Part shown: positions 1 through 6,160 of the stretch, one piece after another | How positions within the stretch are numbered: the stretch's first letter is position 1 | How the letters are laid out: each line of letters opens with the position of its first letter | Assembly (NCBI GenBank): GCA_002733485.1 | Contig: NVVU01000103.1 | Span: 544-9,150, forward strand | Origin: Robiginitomaculum sp. | GTDB lineage: Bacteria > Pseudomonadota > Alphaproteobacteria > Caulobacterales > Maricaulaceae | Length of the DNA: 8,607 nt | Direction: 5' to 3' | Notes under the pieces: generated by a model | Databases searched by the model: none | What the model was told of the DNA's origin: nothing | What the model saw: only the letters and a program-made list of their open reading frames with translations | Translations under genes and position numbers: made by a program

Positions 1-1713
1 GAGTCTTTGACGCCGCTCCATTTCTTCAACGACATCTTGAGAAAGTAATTTTCCTCCGTTTTTAATGTGGTCTTCTTGCGTCGAACCTAATACTACGTAT
101 CCGCTTTGAAGAGGCCAATGCTCATGCCAAGAGCTTGGTAGTACATGTTCAATATGTAAACCATCTGTAGAAATGGAGGTTTCTTCTTGTCGGCTTGTTC
201 GCAAAGCCATTTCTATGTGTTTATAAAGATAGCGAAGTTTGGGTTTGGGCAGCTTATAGTGAGGCAAGCTCTCAATGCCTTTAGCAACCTCAGCGTCTGA
301 CGGCATTCTTGAACCGTCACCTGTCAAGCCTTCAAACCATTCGAGTAAAGAAGAATTAGAGATGGTGTTTTCTTCAAATGTTTTAAGGATTGAGGAGACG
401 TTCTTATTGTAATTTTTTCGAGTTAACCCGGCAAGTTCACGCCTCAAAACATAGGCGATTAATGTTGTATAAATTGATTGCTTTTCAGCATCAGTAATGT
501 CGGCTTTACCCACCTTTAAAATTATAGGGTGAAATACACTCATATCCCATGCGTCTAAAAAGATCGCGATACTTTCTTCATTGGACCCATTGGTTTTAAG
601 TTCTAGGTTTTTGTACACGTCAGCGTATGCAACTAATTCCTTGATCTCATGCTCGACTTTTCCAAATTTCATGACTTTTGTGTATTGCCCGTATTCGTAA
701 GCTTCATCTCTAACGGCAACTTCATCGCCCAAATAAGCCACAAGTACATGATTGATGAAGTAACTGGATCGGGGCTCAGTTGCTCGGCCTTGCTTAACTT
801 TCTCATCCCAGAAGTCGCCCTCCAGTTCACTCCAGACAGACTTATAAAGGGCCTCTTCATCTTCTTTTTGCTTGAGCGCGCGTTGAAAAACATCATTTCG
901 GATTAGGTCAAAGGAGGTTAAAGGTTCGCCAAATCCGTTGAGCGATTTGAAGATACCATGTGCATCATCAGTTTTTTCAAGTGAGATAACAACAATTGCA
1001 AAAGCATCTAAGATGCTTTTTATCAGGGCGTCCAAAACCTTTGCTGGAGGCTTTTGATCCCAATCAATATCCTCTTCAGGAATTTTATTTTCATCAGCAT
1101 AACCCTTGGGGTCTTCGTGCCACCATACATAATACTCAATTTCTTCAATAAACTTAAAATAGGCTTGAAGCATGATAGGTGTGTTGGACGCTCTTAGTGT
1201 GCCATGCTTGGTAAAATGCTGAGGATATTGCTCTTTTACGCCCTCACTGCCATTCTCAACGATCGCGAGGTAGAAGTCACGATCACGATAGCCGGGCCAT
1301 AATCTGTGCCGATCCCGCTTTGGGTTGGACATAGCTTTGCTTTCAGTATTGAAAAGATATTCCTCAAGTGCAGAAATGGCTCCCTCATTTTCGTGTTTGC
1401 GGGCGATTTCTCGTAGGGCGGCTAAGAAAAGGTGGAATGTCGTGAGGCGTTGTTGGCCATCGACCACATAATGAATAGGAACTTCGCCGTGCATTTGATC
1501 TCGGTGAGGTTCATATATCATCGCGCCAACAAAATGTGGCCGGGGATTTTCACCCGCTAATATTGTATCCGCTCCCGCTTCAATATCGGACCACATTTGC
1601 TCTATTTGTCCGCCATCATCCGATCGCCATCTATAATGCCTTTGATAAACGGGAACGACCCATTGCTGTCTTATTTTCAAAACATCTGTGACAAACTTAT
1701 CTTGGGCCTTCAT
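1..1713 (-). CDS. GmrSD-like DUF262/DUF1524 type IV restriction protein (3' end outside window)
   Basis: The frame is open for 571 codons from ATG at 1713 to the window edge, so the C-terminus is missing. The N-terminal DUF262 domain has VDGQQRLT (D85-R89), the ParB/Srx-like nucleotide-binding motif. The middle has FKSLNGFGEPLTSFDLI (about 255-271), a second family hallmark. Near the window edge HIEHVLP (H520, H523) marks the DUF1524 His-Me-finger nuclease domain. Families with this fused architecture (GmrSD, BrxU, SspE) use NTP hydrolysis to control cleavage of modified or phosphorothioated phage DNA. Which modification this protein senses cannot be told. AGGA lies about 7 bases before the ATG. 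It is transcribed away from the rest of the island and no modification gene is visible beside it, which suits a type IV enzyme. The downstream neighbour is not visible, so a multi-gene system is possible. Family assignment is firm; activity is inferred. Confidence 0.88.
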   Translation of the reverse strand, partial: MKAQDKFVTDVLKIRQQWVVPVYQRHYRWRSDDGGQIEQMWSDIEAGADTILAGENPRPHFVGAMIYEPHRDQMHGEVPIHYVVDGQQRLTTFHLFLAALREIARKHENEGAISALEEYLFNTESKAMSNPKRDRHRLWPGYRDRDFYLAIVENGSEGVKEQYPQHFTKHGTLRASNTPIMLQAYFKFIEEIEYYVWWHEDPKGYADENKIPEEDIDWDQKPPAKVLDALIKSILDAFAIVVISLEKTDDAHGIFKSLNGFGEPLTSFDLIRNDVFQRALKQKEDEEALYKSVWSELEGDFWDEKVKQGRATEPRSSYFINHVLVAYLGDEVAVRDEAYEYGQYTKVMKFGKVEHEIKELVAYADVYKNLELKTNGSNEESIAIFLDAWDMSVFHPIILKVGKADITDAEKQSIYTTLIAYVLRRELAGLTRKNYNKNVSSILKTFEENTISNSSLLEWFEGLTGDGSRMPSDAEVAKGIESLPHYKLPKPKLRYLYKHIEMALRTSRQEETSISTDGLHIEHVLPSSWHEHWPLQSGYVVLGSTQEDHIKNGGKLLSQDVVEEMERRQRL

Positions 1714-1809
1714 TCCGTAATCCTATATATCTGGTGGTGAGTAGCATGTGAAATACTCGGGCGATCACACGCAATTAGAGAATATTATGATTGGGCGCTA
1801 GTTGCAAAT

Positions 1810-1998
1810 TGGACCTGTCGCAGATTTATTCCGCTCTTTTAAGAGTATATTTTACCACAAAGAAGAGCAAGGATGGCAACACGACATTCAGAAGAATTCA
1901 AACGCGATGCTGTTCGCATAGCCCTGACCAGCGGGCTGACCCGCAAGCAGATATCTTCTGATTTAGGGGTGGGCATATCGGTCTTGAACAAATGGATA
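1810..1998 (+). mobile_element. IS3-family element remnant, left end
   Basis: This is the left end of an IS3-type element. A likely terminal repeat starts with TGGACCTGTCGCAG at 1810, about 63 bases before the orfA start. That is the usual spacing and the usual TG start for this family. No matching right end or orfB is present. The element is cut inside orfA near 1998. The exact left boundary is inferred. Confidence 0.45.
1873..1998 (+). pseudogene. IS3-family transposase OrfA, truncated
   Basis: The first 42 residues (MATRHSEEFKRDAVRIAL, then a helix-turn-helix ending LNKWI) read as the N-terminal DNA-binding part of an IS3-family OrfA. Homology-like sequence stops after about residue 42. 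The frame then runs through unrelated sequence (SVPLHMKTDN...) to a stop at 2151. The leucine zipper and the programmed-frameshift region of a full OrfA (roughly 90-100 residues) are missing, as is the DDE catalytic OrfB. It cannot transpose by itself. It differs clearly from the OrfA fragment at 6046, so they come from two elements. Confidence 0.8.
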
Positions 1999-2000
1999 TC

Positions 2001-2026
2001 TGTCCCACTTCATATGAAGACGGACA
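2001..2026. repeat. 26-bp imperfect palindrome
   Basis: Two 13-base arms, TGTCCCACTTCAT and ATGAAGACGGACA, are reverse complements at 11 of 13 positions with no loop. The core TTCATATGAA is a perfect 10-bp palindrome. It sits exactly where the IS3 orfA homology stops, so it may be a transposon-end junction or a protein-binding site. No T-run follows, so it does not look like an intrinsic terminator. Confidence 0.6.
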
Positions 2027-2029
2027 ATG

Positions 2030-2060
2030 TATTTAAACTATGTACATCAATATTTAAACT
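2030..2060. repeat. Short direct repeat TATTTAAACT
   Basis: TATTTAAACT occurs at 2030-2039 and again at 2051-2060, a 21-bp period (two helical turns). It lies in the non-coding gap between the IS3 remnant and the stop of the small basic protein gene. No function can be assigned. Confidence 0.4.
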
Positions 2061-2093
2061 CAGCCTACCATTTACAATGGCAAACCATCACCG

Positions 2094-2246
2094 CTACTTA
2101 CGTTTTGACGGTTTCGAAGTCGGCACGTTTTTACTTGTTGGGCCTTGGTAGCCTGCATCAACATTCTTGCTCGGGGTTACCGGTTGATACCCTCTTTTTT
2201 TAGGAACATAGCCCTCGTTAGTTGGTTTACTTGGTTGTTTTGACAT
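2094..2246 (-). CDS. Small basic GYxx-repeat protein (50 aa)
   Basis: The start chosen is ATG at 2246, not the upstream in-frame ATG at 2276. AAGGAA lies about 8 bases before it, and the product begins MSKQPSKPTNEGY, which looks like a natural N-terminus. The 50-aa product is rich in Lys, Pro, Ser and Thr, has no hydrophobic stretch, and is strongly basic. It carries three GY motifs (GYVP, GYQP, GYQG), two of them followed by a (P/T)-S-K-N element, so it is an internally repetitive, probably disordered protein. It overlaps the last 20 bases of the DUF6338-like gene in another frame, which implies translational coupling and joint work. From memory, small proteins of this kind tend to follow DUF6338-type genes; this was not checked. 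Molecular function is unknown. Confidence 0.65.
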   Translation of the reverse strand: MSKQPSKPTNEGYVPKKRGYQPVTPSKNVDAGYQGPTSKNVPTSKPSKRK

Positions 2247-2865
2247 GCTCTTGTTCCTTTCCAATGCCGTTATCAAATTCTATCATTAGTATATCGTCTC
2301 CATTAATCCAAACCTCTAAAGGTGGTTCGCAGGGGTGCCAACCACCCTCATTGGAGTCATGTGCCTCTTGAAACTCGTGTACTTGGGTTAGAAAAATATC
2401 GCGATACATGAGTTCAGTACCGACAAATGAATCTCCGCAATACCATCCCTTTAACGCTTCACGGTCAGATTTAAAGCGAACAAGCGCCCAACAATGTGAC
2501 CTCTTAGCGAAAGCAAAATCCCATGCCGTAGGTATCGGTGATCTAACGGGTATTCCAACAGATCGTAATTTTGGTGATAGCCACTCCCATAAAACTCCAA
2601 AAAAATATCCCAGAATAGCGGGTAAAATAATAAGATTGACGAAATCTGCCAACGGTTTTGGGGATGAATATCCTCCACCTAAAGCGAGTTTACCCAATGC
2701 TAATAAGTTGATGTAGAAGAAGCTGATAACTACACTCAAAATTATAGTGTAAAACGGGGGCGGCATCCTAGTGCGAAAAGCCATTAGAAAGCAAACTAAA
2801 GCAATAAAACCTGGCAACAGCGCTGCTATAGCAAATTCAAAATTCTCTTTAGTTAAAAGTTCCAT
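2227..2865 (-). CDS. DUF6338-like membrane protein (212 aa)
   Basis: There are three probable transmembrane helices: about residues 10-30 (starting before LLPGFIALV), 38-60 (TIILSVVISFFY) and 74-95 (FVNLIILPAILGYFFGVLW). A soluble C-terminal domain of about 115 residues follows. It contains PTAWDFAFAK, WALVRFK, GWYCGDSFVG and RDIFLTQVHEF, the pattern I associate with DUF6338. The N-terminal PGF motif at the end of helix 1 also fits. The C-terminal domain is predicted to be cytoplasmic. No catalytic motif is evident, so it is better read as a membrane-anchored sensor or structural protein than as an enzyme. It is 36 bases downstream of the 227-aa gene and overlaps the 50-aa gene. The ribosome site is weak. 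The family call is from remembered motif pattern. Confidence 0.72.
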   Translation of the reverse strand: MELLTKENFEFAIAALLPGFIALVCFLMAFRTRMPPPFYTIILSVVISFFYINLLALGKLALGGGYSSPKPLADFVNLIILPAILGYFFGVLWEWLSPKLRSVGIPVRSPIPTAWDFAFAKRSHCWALVRFKSDREALKGWYCGDSFVGTELMYRDIFLTQVHEFQEAHDSNEGGWHPCEPPLEVWINGDDILMIEFDNGIGKEQEHVKTTK

Positions 2866-2901
2866 CTTTAGGCCATTGCACAGTGCGGCGTAACATATAT
2901 A

Positions 2902-3585
2902 TTATCCATATTGCTCGTTAAGTGTTTCCCATTCATCTATGAGTTTCCCGTACTTCTTGAGGAACTCATATTCTTCAGCCCCTGAGAGTGGCAACTCCGA
3001 AATCGAAAAAGCCTTTGCCCGTATTACATCGAGAATTCTTATGTCTTCTGGGGCAAACTCCGGGAGAGCCTCACTTAAAAGCCAAAGCCCCAATTGGGCG
3101 GTCTTCTTATCCAGAACAGGTTCCTCGCTAAAATAGGGATATATCAGTCGCTTGCCTTGTGGCCCCAAATTCGGATCACCAATCAATATGGAAAGCAAGT
3201 TCTCCACCTTTACACTAGCACTCAACTCATCGATTTTAAAACATTTTTTAACTGTGTATGGAAAAACAGAGATAGGCTCATTTCGTGTCCGGCGTTTGTT
3301 ATGCCACCATTCTAAAAATCCCTCCGTGAGTTCTGGGTATAATCGGCCCCGTGCTTCGTTCTTTGCAATCCGATCTAACGTTGCAATGCTTAAGTCAATT
3401 TCACCTGACGCATGGTTTTTTGCATCACTCCAAAAAGGACCATGAAAGTCCCCACCTTTTGATGCGAACCCTGCACGCTTTTTTAACTCACTCCGAATGT
3501 CACCGCGTAATAAAGTAATTTTTCTATTTTCAGACTCATTAAAAGCTCGCAATAATTTTCTTAGGTGAATATTTCGGATCGACAT
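2902..3585 (-). CDS. Hypothetical protein with conserved N-terminal block (227 aa)
   Basis: I do not recognise a named domain. The protein is soluble by inspection, with no signal peptide and no transmembrane helix. The most family-like part is residues 44-103: FHGPFWSDAKNHASGE, then a helix DLSIATLDRIAKN, then RLYPELTEGFLEWW and NEP. Similar blocks occur in uncharacterised accessory-region proteins as far as I recall. The C-terminal half is helical (WLLSEALPEF, DIRILDVIRAKAFS) and contains no nuclease, ATPase or HTH signature that I can see. The gene starts 12 bases after the YdjM-like gene, with a weak AGAAAG ribosome site, and is followed after 36 bases by the DUF6338-like gene. It is therefore probably co-transcribed with both. 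Confidence 0.65.
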   Translation of the reverse strand: MSIRNIHLRKLLRAFNESENRKITLLRGDIRSELKKRAGFASKGGDFHGPFWSDAKNHASGEIDLSIATLDRIAKNEARGRLYPELTEGFLEWWHNKRRTRNEPISVFPYTVKKCFKIDELSASVKVENLLSILIGDPNLGPQGKRLIYPYFSEEPVLDKKTAQLGLWLLSEALPEFAPEDIRILDVIRAKAFSISELPLSGAEEYEFLKKYGKLIDEWETLNEQYG

Positions 3586-3597
3586 GTGTTTTTCTTT

Positions 3598-3948
3598 CTA
3601 CATTAAAGGCAGCGATTTTGGTGTAAAAGAGTCTAGCGCAAGATGGGAAATTACTGCTGCACCTCCTACTAAGGCTACGTATCGAATAAATTTATCTAAA
3701 TCGCTTTTTGGTTCCCAATCATACGCTTTCTTCCAACCATAACCCATGGCGGCCAAAGCGATCCAGCTATGAAAGACTCTTCGGTGATTCGGAGATGTTG
3801 CTGGCTCAAGCAAATCAGGAATGCAGCCAGCACCTTTTCCTATGAAATAACTGGCCCCCACACTAATGACTGAAGCACTTGGTATTGAAGCCGCAACAGC
3901 CATTCCGGTGATGGAACCAGCAAATTCATGTGTCACTCTACTGGGCAT
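3598..3948 (-). CDS. YdjM/DUF457-like membrane protein (metal-dependent hydrolase family)
   Basis: The 116-aa product has the spaced His/Asp signature of the YdjM/LexA-binding inner-membrane (DUF457) family. It shows THEF with H7, PDLLEP (D45, E48), NHRRVFHS (H55, H60), and near the C-terminus SHLALDSFTP (H102, D106, T109). These residues would lie near the membrane face and could bind metal. Hydrophobic segments cover about residues 13-36, 62-72 and 88-104. The start ATG shares one base with the TAA stop of the upstream 57-aa gene (TAATG), so translation is coupled. E. coli YdjM is an SOS-regulated inner-membrane protein. Many members are annotated as metal-dependent hydrolases without a shown substrate, and the same caution applies here. 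Confidence 0.75.
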   Translation of the reverse strand: MPSRVTHEFAGSITGMAVAASIPSASVISVGASYFIGKGAGCIPDLLEPATSPNHRRVFHSWIALAAMGYGWKKAYDWEPKSDLDKFIRYVALVGGAAVISHLALDSFTPKSLPLM

Positions 3949-4121
3949 TAACGCTCCTTGCGGACGCCTTTAAAGGGCGTTTTGCTGGAAGTTTTAACGT
4001 CCATGAAGCGGCCAGAAGAAGCGTCACGCTTCACATAATGGCCAGATGGTGTTCGAGTTTGAGATCGACCTCTTACGGCGCCGTTACGATGCCCGTCTCC
4101 GGTTGGTGGGTTGGTTGCCAT
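3948..4121 (-). CDS. Small basic protein MATNPPTGDGHR family (57 aa)
   Basis: ATG at 4121 is preceded by AGGAGA about 9 bases upstream, a good ribosome site. The product begins MATNPPTGDGHRNGAVRGRS and continues with YVKRDASSGRFMDVK and a C-terminal PFKGVRKER. It is hydrophilic, Arg/Lys-rich and Gly-rich, with no membrane segment or signal peptide. The GDGHRxGAVRxRSQ and KRDxxxGRFMD blocks look conserved. I recall similar short hypothetical proteins from accessory regions but cannot verify this without a search. Its TAA stop overlaps the next ATG (TAATG), so it is the first gene of the minus-strand operon and is coupled to the membrane protein. A role as an antitoxin-like, nucleic-acid-binding or membrane-protein-partner peptide is possible; nothing in the sequence decides. 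Confidence 0.7.
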   Translation of the reverse strand: MATNPPTGDGHRNGAVRGRSQTRTPSGHYVKRDASSGRFMDVKTSSKTPFKGVRKER

Positions 4122-4171
4122 TTTCCATTCTCCTATTGTAGGTTTTAGTTTCTAAATTTACACAAAAATTC

Positions 4172-4200
4172 TTGACATGAACCTTTGTTAGGTTTACATA
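4172..4200 (+). promoter_or_regulatory. Probable promoter of the ImmA/PIN operon
   Basis: A perfect -35 box TTGACA (4172-4177) is followed after 17 bases by TACATA (4195-4200), a weak -10 box. An alternative AT-rich -10 lies slightly downstream in the TATATAC region. The distance to the ATG at 4249 leaves a leader of about 40 bases carrying GAGGA at 4236-4240, 8 bases before the start. Confidence 0.5.
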
Positions 4201-4227
4201 TATACAATAAAATATAATTTGTAAACC
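4191..4227. promoter_or_regulatory. Inverted repeat, putative autoregulatory operator
   Basis: GGTTTACA (4191-4198) and TGTAAACC (4220-4227) are exact 8-bp inverted copies whose centres are 29 bp apart. A related half-site, ATTTACAC, lies at 4156-4163. The left arm covers the end of the spacer and the -10 box, and the right arm lies just before the ribosome site. This is where a repressor encoded by the first gene would act. The Xre domain of the downstream protein is the natural candidate, but binding is inferred. Confidence 0.5.
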
Positions 4228-4248
4228 CTTGGGGCGAGGATATGAAAA

Positions 4249-5319
4249 ATGCTTGGTGAGCGACTAATATTGGCAAGGAAGAAGGCTGGGCACTCCCTAC
4301 GTTCATTGTCAGATGCTATTGATAGCCGTGTAAGCGCGCAAGCTATCGGTAAGTATGAAAGAAATGAGATGGCTCCGTCATCTGACATACTGTCTTTGCT
4401 TGCAAAAGAGCTCGACGTGAGCATGAGCTTTTTGTTCAGCAGCCAAGTTGAGGAATTACTGGATGTAGATTTTCGAAAAAAATCAACCACGAGTACCCAA
4501 GAGCGAGCCCAAGTTGAAGCTCTTGTTATCGAACATCTAGAGCGATACCTTGAGATCGAAGACATTCTACAGCTAAACAGCTCTGAATGGGTAATACCTT
4601 TTAGCAAACCATATTTCCTAAAAACCGAAGCTGATGCTGAAGCTATGGCTATTGAAGTTAGAAGTGTGTGGAAATTGGGCGAAGACCCAATACCAGACAT
4701 GACCGAGCTATTAGAAGAACAGGGCATAAAGGTCTTAATTCTTGACCTTCCTGACGATTTTTCAGGGTTAACTAGTATTGTCCGTCGCGGTAATGGGAAA
4801 CCGGAAGTTCCAGTAATCGTAATTAGCCAAAATGTGACTTTAGAACGAAGGCGCTTCACCCTGGCACATGAACTCGCTCACAGGCTCATTGACGAGGCTT
4901 CACCGTGCAATCATGAAAAAGCATCAGATATGTTTGCAGGCGCATTCTTAATGGCAGCAAGCCATGTTCGAACCCTAATAGGCGAATTCAGAAAGTCCAT
5001 TAGTTACGCCGAAATTCTTGACATTAAGCGTATGTACCGCGTCAGCGCTGCCGCAGTCCTCGTTCGTCTAAAGCAATTGGGTATTTTGAGTGCTACTGCA
5101 GTAAACTATGCATTTAGAACCTTTGCTAAATCTTGGCGGTTTGAGGAACCTGATCCATTAGAAGCGAAACTTGGCTCACAAGAAAAGGCTAAGCGTTTCG
5201 AAAGGATCTGCTTAAGAGCTCTATCGGAAAGGTATATCTCACTAAGTAAGGGCGTTGAATTACTTCGCGTGCCCTTGTCCGAACTTGAGGAAAAGCTTAA
5301 AGGTCCAGTACAAGCCTGA
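4249..5319 (+). CDS. Xre-family HTH fused to ImmA/IrrE (M78) metallopeptidase, antitoxin-type
   Basis: The N-terminal Xre helix-turn-helix covers about residues 3-63 (GERLILARKKAGHSLRSLSD, then the recognition helix SAQAIGKYERNE). After a linker comes the ImmA/IrrE peptidase domain, with the zinc motif HELAH (H207, E208, H211) and a probable third ligand E223 in NHEKASDMFAGAFLMA. The 356-aa length suits the COG2856-type Xre plus peptidase architecture. In related systems (ImmA, IrrE/PprI) the peptidase cleaves a repressor. In TA pairs the fused protein acts as antitoxin and autoregulator. Its TGA stop shares one base with the ATG of the PIN gene (TGATG), so the two are translationally coupled. 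GAGGA lies 8 bases before the ATG. The domain call is firm; the antitoxin role is inferred from the pairing. Confidence 0.9.
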   Translation: MLGERLILARKKAGHSLRSLSDAIDSRVSAQAIGKYERNEMAPSSDILSLLAKELDVSMSFLFSSQVEELLDVDFRKKSTTSTQERAQVEALVIEHLERYLEIEDILQLNSSEWVIPFSKPYFLKTEADAEAMAIEVRSVWKLGEDPIPDMTELLEEQGIKVLILDLPDDFSGLTSIVRRGNGKPEVPVIVISQNVTLERRRFTLAHELAHRLIDEASPCNHEKASDMFAGAFLMAASHVRTLIGEFRKSISYAEILDIKRMYRVSAAAVLVRLKQLGILSATAVNYAFRTFAKSWRFEEPDPLEAKLGSQEKAKRFERICLRALSERYISLSKGVELLRVPLSELEEKLKGPVQA

Positions 5320-5837
5320 TGCAAATCGTAATTACGGATAGCTCGGGTCTTATTGACTTGAAGAAAGGTAATTTATTTCGAGCTATGCTCGCGCTACCTT
5401 TCGAGTTCGTAATTCCTGATATTTTGTTTGAAGACGAACTGCTTTCTTTAACAGACGATGAAAAACAATTTCTTTTGTATGGCGGCCTCAAAGTTCAAAC
5501 GTTGAGCGGTGCGCAGGTTGCTCAAGCCTATCAGTATCGCGCCGAATTTACTCGCCTCTCCCTCCACGACAACTTCGCTTTAGTCCTAGCTGAGAACACG
5601 GAGACTTGCGTCCTATTGACTGGAGATGAAAATCTAAAAAAACTAGCTCGTCAAAAGGATGTTAAGGCACACGGGATGCTTTGGCTCTTTGACCTGATTT
5701 TCGAACATGAAACAGCACCTGTTCGCGTCCTGATAGATGCAATTAACAAATACATTGAAGATCCATTTGTTTGGTTGCCAGATATAGAGCTGCATAAACG
5801 CCTTGAGCAATATCGCAGTATTTTGACTGAATCTTAG
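5319..5837 (+). CDS. PIN-domain protein, putative ribonuclease toxin
   Basis: This 172-aa protein has the acidic PIN pattern: D7 in VITDSSGLIDL, E38-E40 in the FEDE cluster, D84 in LSLHDNFALVLA, and D103 in LLTGDENLKKLA. These residues would bind metal in a VapC/DUF3368-type RNase active site. The order small-beta, acidic, helix, LxxHD, helix, TGDxxL is typical. It is the second gene of a coupled pair behind an Xre-ImmA/IrrE protein, a known toxin-antitoxin arrangement, so it is probably the toxin. The RNA target cannot be told. The C-terminal 40 residues (PVRVLIDAINKYIED and following) extend beyond the core PIN fold and could contact the partner. Confidence 0.82.
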   Translation: MQIVITDSSGLIDLKKGNLFRAMLALPFEFVIPDILFEDELLSLTDDEKQFLLYGGLKVQTLSGAQVAQAYQYRAEFTRLSLHDNFALVLAENTETCVLLTGDENLKKLARQKDVKAHGMLWLFDLIFEHETAPVRVLIDAINKYIEDPFVWLPDIELHKRLEQYRSILTES

Positions 5838-5990
5838 TTCGAATTTGATACTGATTCCTTGACTTTCTATTGCCCGCAATGCCCCCTGAACCGAAGTCAG
5901 GCTAATGTCTGCAATGTCCCCACTTGCTACTTTATCTTCAACAGACCGTAACATTCATCTTAGCGAAACCTGAGTAAGAAATTTCAGTGA
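5838..5990 (-). pseudogene. Probable decayed Xre-type regulator fragment
   Basis: Reading the minus strand from 5990 gives SLKFLTQVSLR, then a TGA stop at 5955-5957, then MLRSVEDK, then IADISLTSVQGALRAIESQGI and IKFEL. The two parts are in the same frame. Together they resemble the second half of an Xre HTH (VSLxxLRSVED) plus the C-terminal helix seen in many alphaproteobacterial regulators (SVQxALRAIExxGIxF). The fragment stops exactly at the inferred IS3 end at 5991, as expected if an element had cut the gene. There is no usable start beyond the 5952-5954 ATG. The resemblance is by eye and could be chance. Confidence 0.35.
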
Positions 5991-6147
5991 TGTGCCCCTG
6001 GATTTGTAGACGCCTTGCATAGTAAAATGTAACAAAGAGATTTATATGTCTGACATGAGATGCTCAGAAGAATTTATACGTGAGGCTGCCGCCCATATCA
6101 CGGATCGGGGGCATTCGGTAAGAAGCGTTGTAAATCAAGGTGATTAG
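5991..6147 (+). mobile_element. IS3-family element remnant (second), left end plus orfA fragment
   Basis: A probable terminal repeat begins TGTGCCCCTGGATTTGTAGA at 5991, 55 bases before an orfA start at 6046. This is the usual layout of an IS3-family left end. The rest of the element is missing. The complete IS5-family element at 6147 is inserted directly after the fragment, so the IS3 remnant is the older insertion. Confidence 0.45.
6046..6147 (+). pseudogene. IS3-family OrfA N-terminal fragment
   Basis: The 33-codon reading MSDMRCSEEFIREAAAHIT, then DRGHSVRSVVNQGD, matches the SEEFxREAVxxxxxRGxSVxxV start of IS3-group OrfA proteins. It stops before the KWM-like end of the helix-turn-helix. 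The TAG stop is formed by the TA target site plus the first G of the IS5 element; without the IS the frame would still stop (TAA). So the truncation predates the IS5 insertion. Confidence 0.65.
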
Positions 6148-6160
6148 GGCTTGTTGAGAT

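Noticed and set aside
1714..1809. Promoter for the DUF262 gene (TTGCAA and TAATAT on the minus strand)
   Set aside because: Spacing is only about 14 bases and the boxes are weak, so no promoter can be placed with confidence.
2069..2081. CCATT-TAC-AATGG hairpin as a terminator for the five-gene operon
   Set aside because: The stem has only 5 base pairs, is AT-rich, and has no T-run on either strand.
1999..2151. Continuation of the 92-codon orfA frame as a genuine fusion protein
   Set aside because: After LNKWI the sequence has no OrfA features and runs antisense into the conserved-looking GYxx small-protein gene.
5643..5837. Extension of the Xre-like minus-strand frame through the PIN gene
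   Set aside because: It is antisense to a well-supported PIN domain and loses any Xre resemblance after IKFEL.
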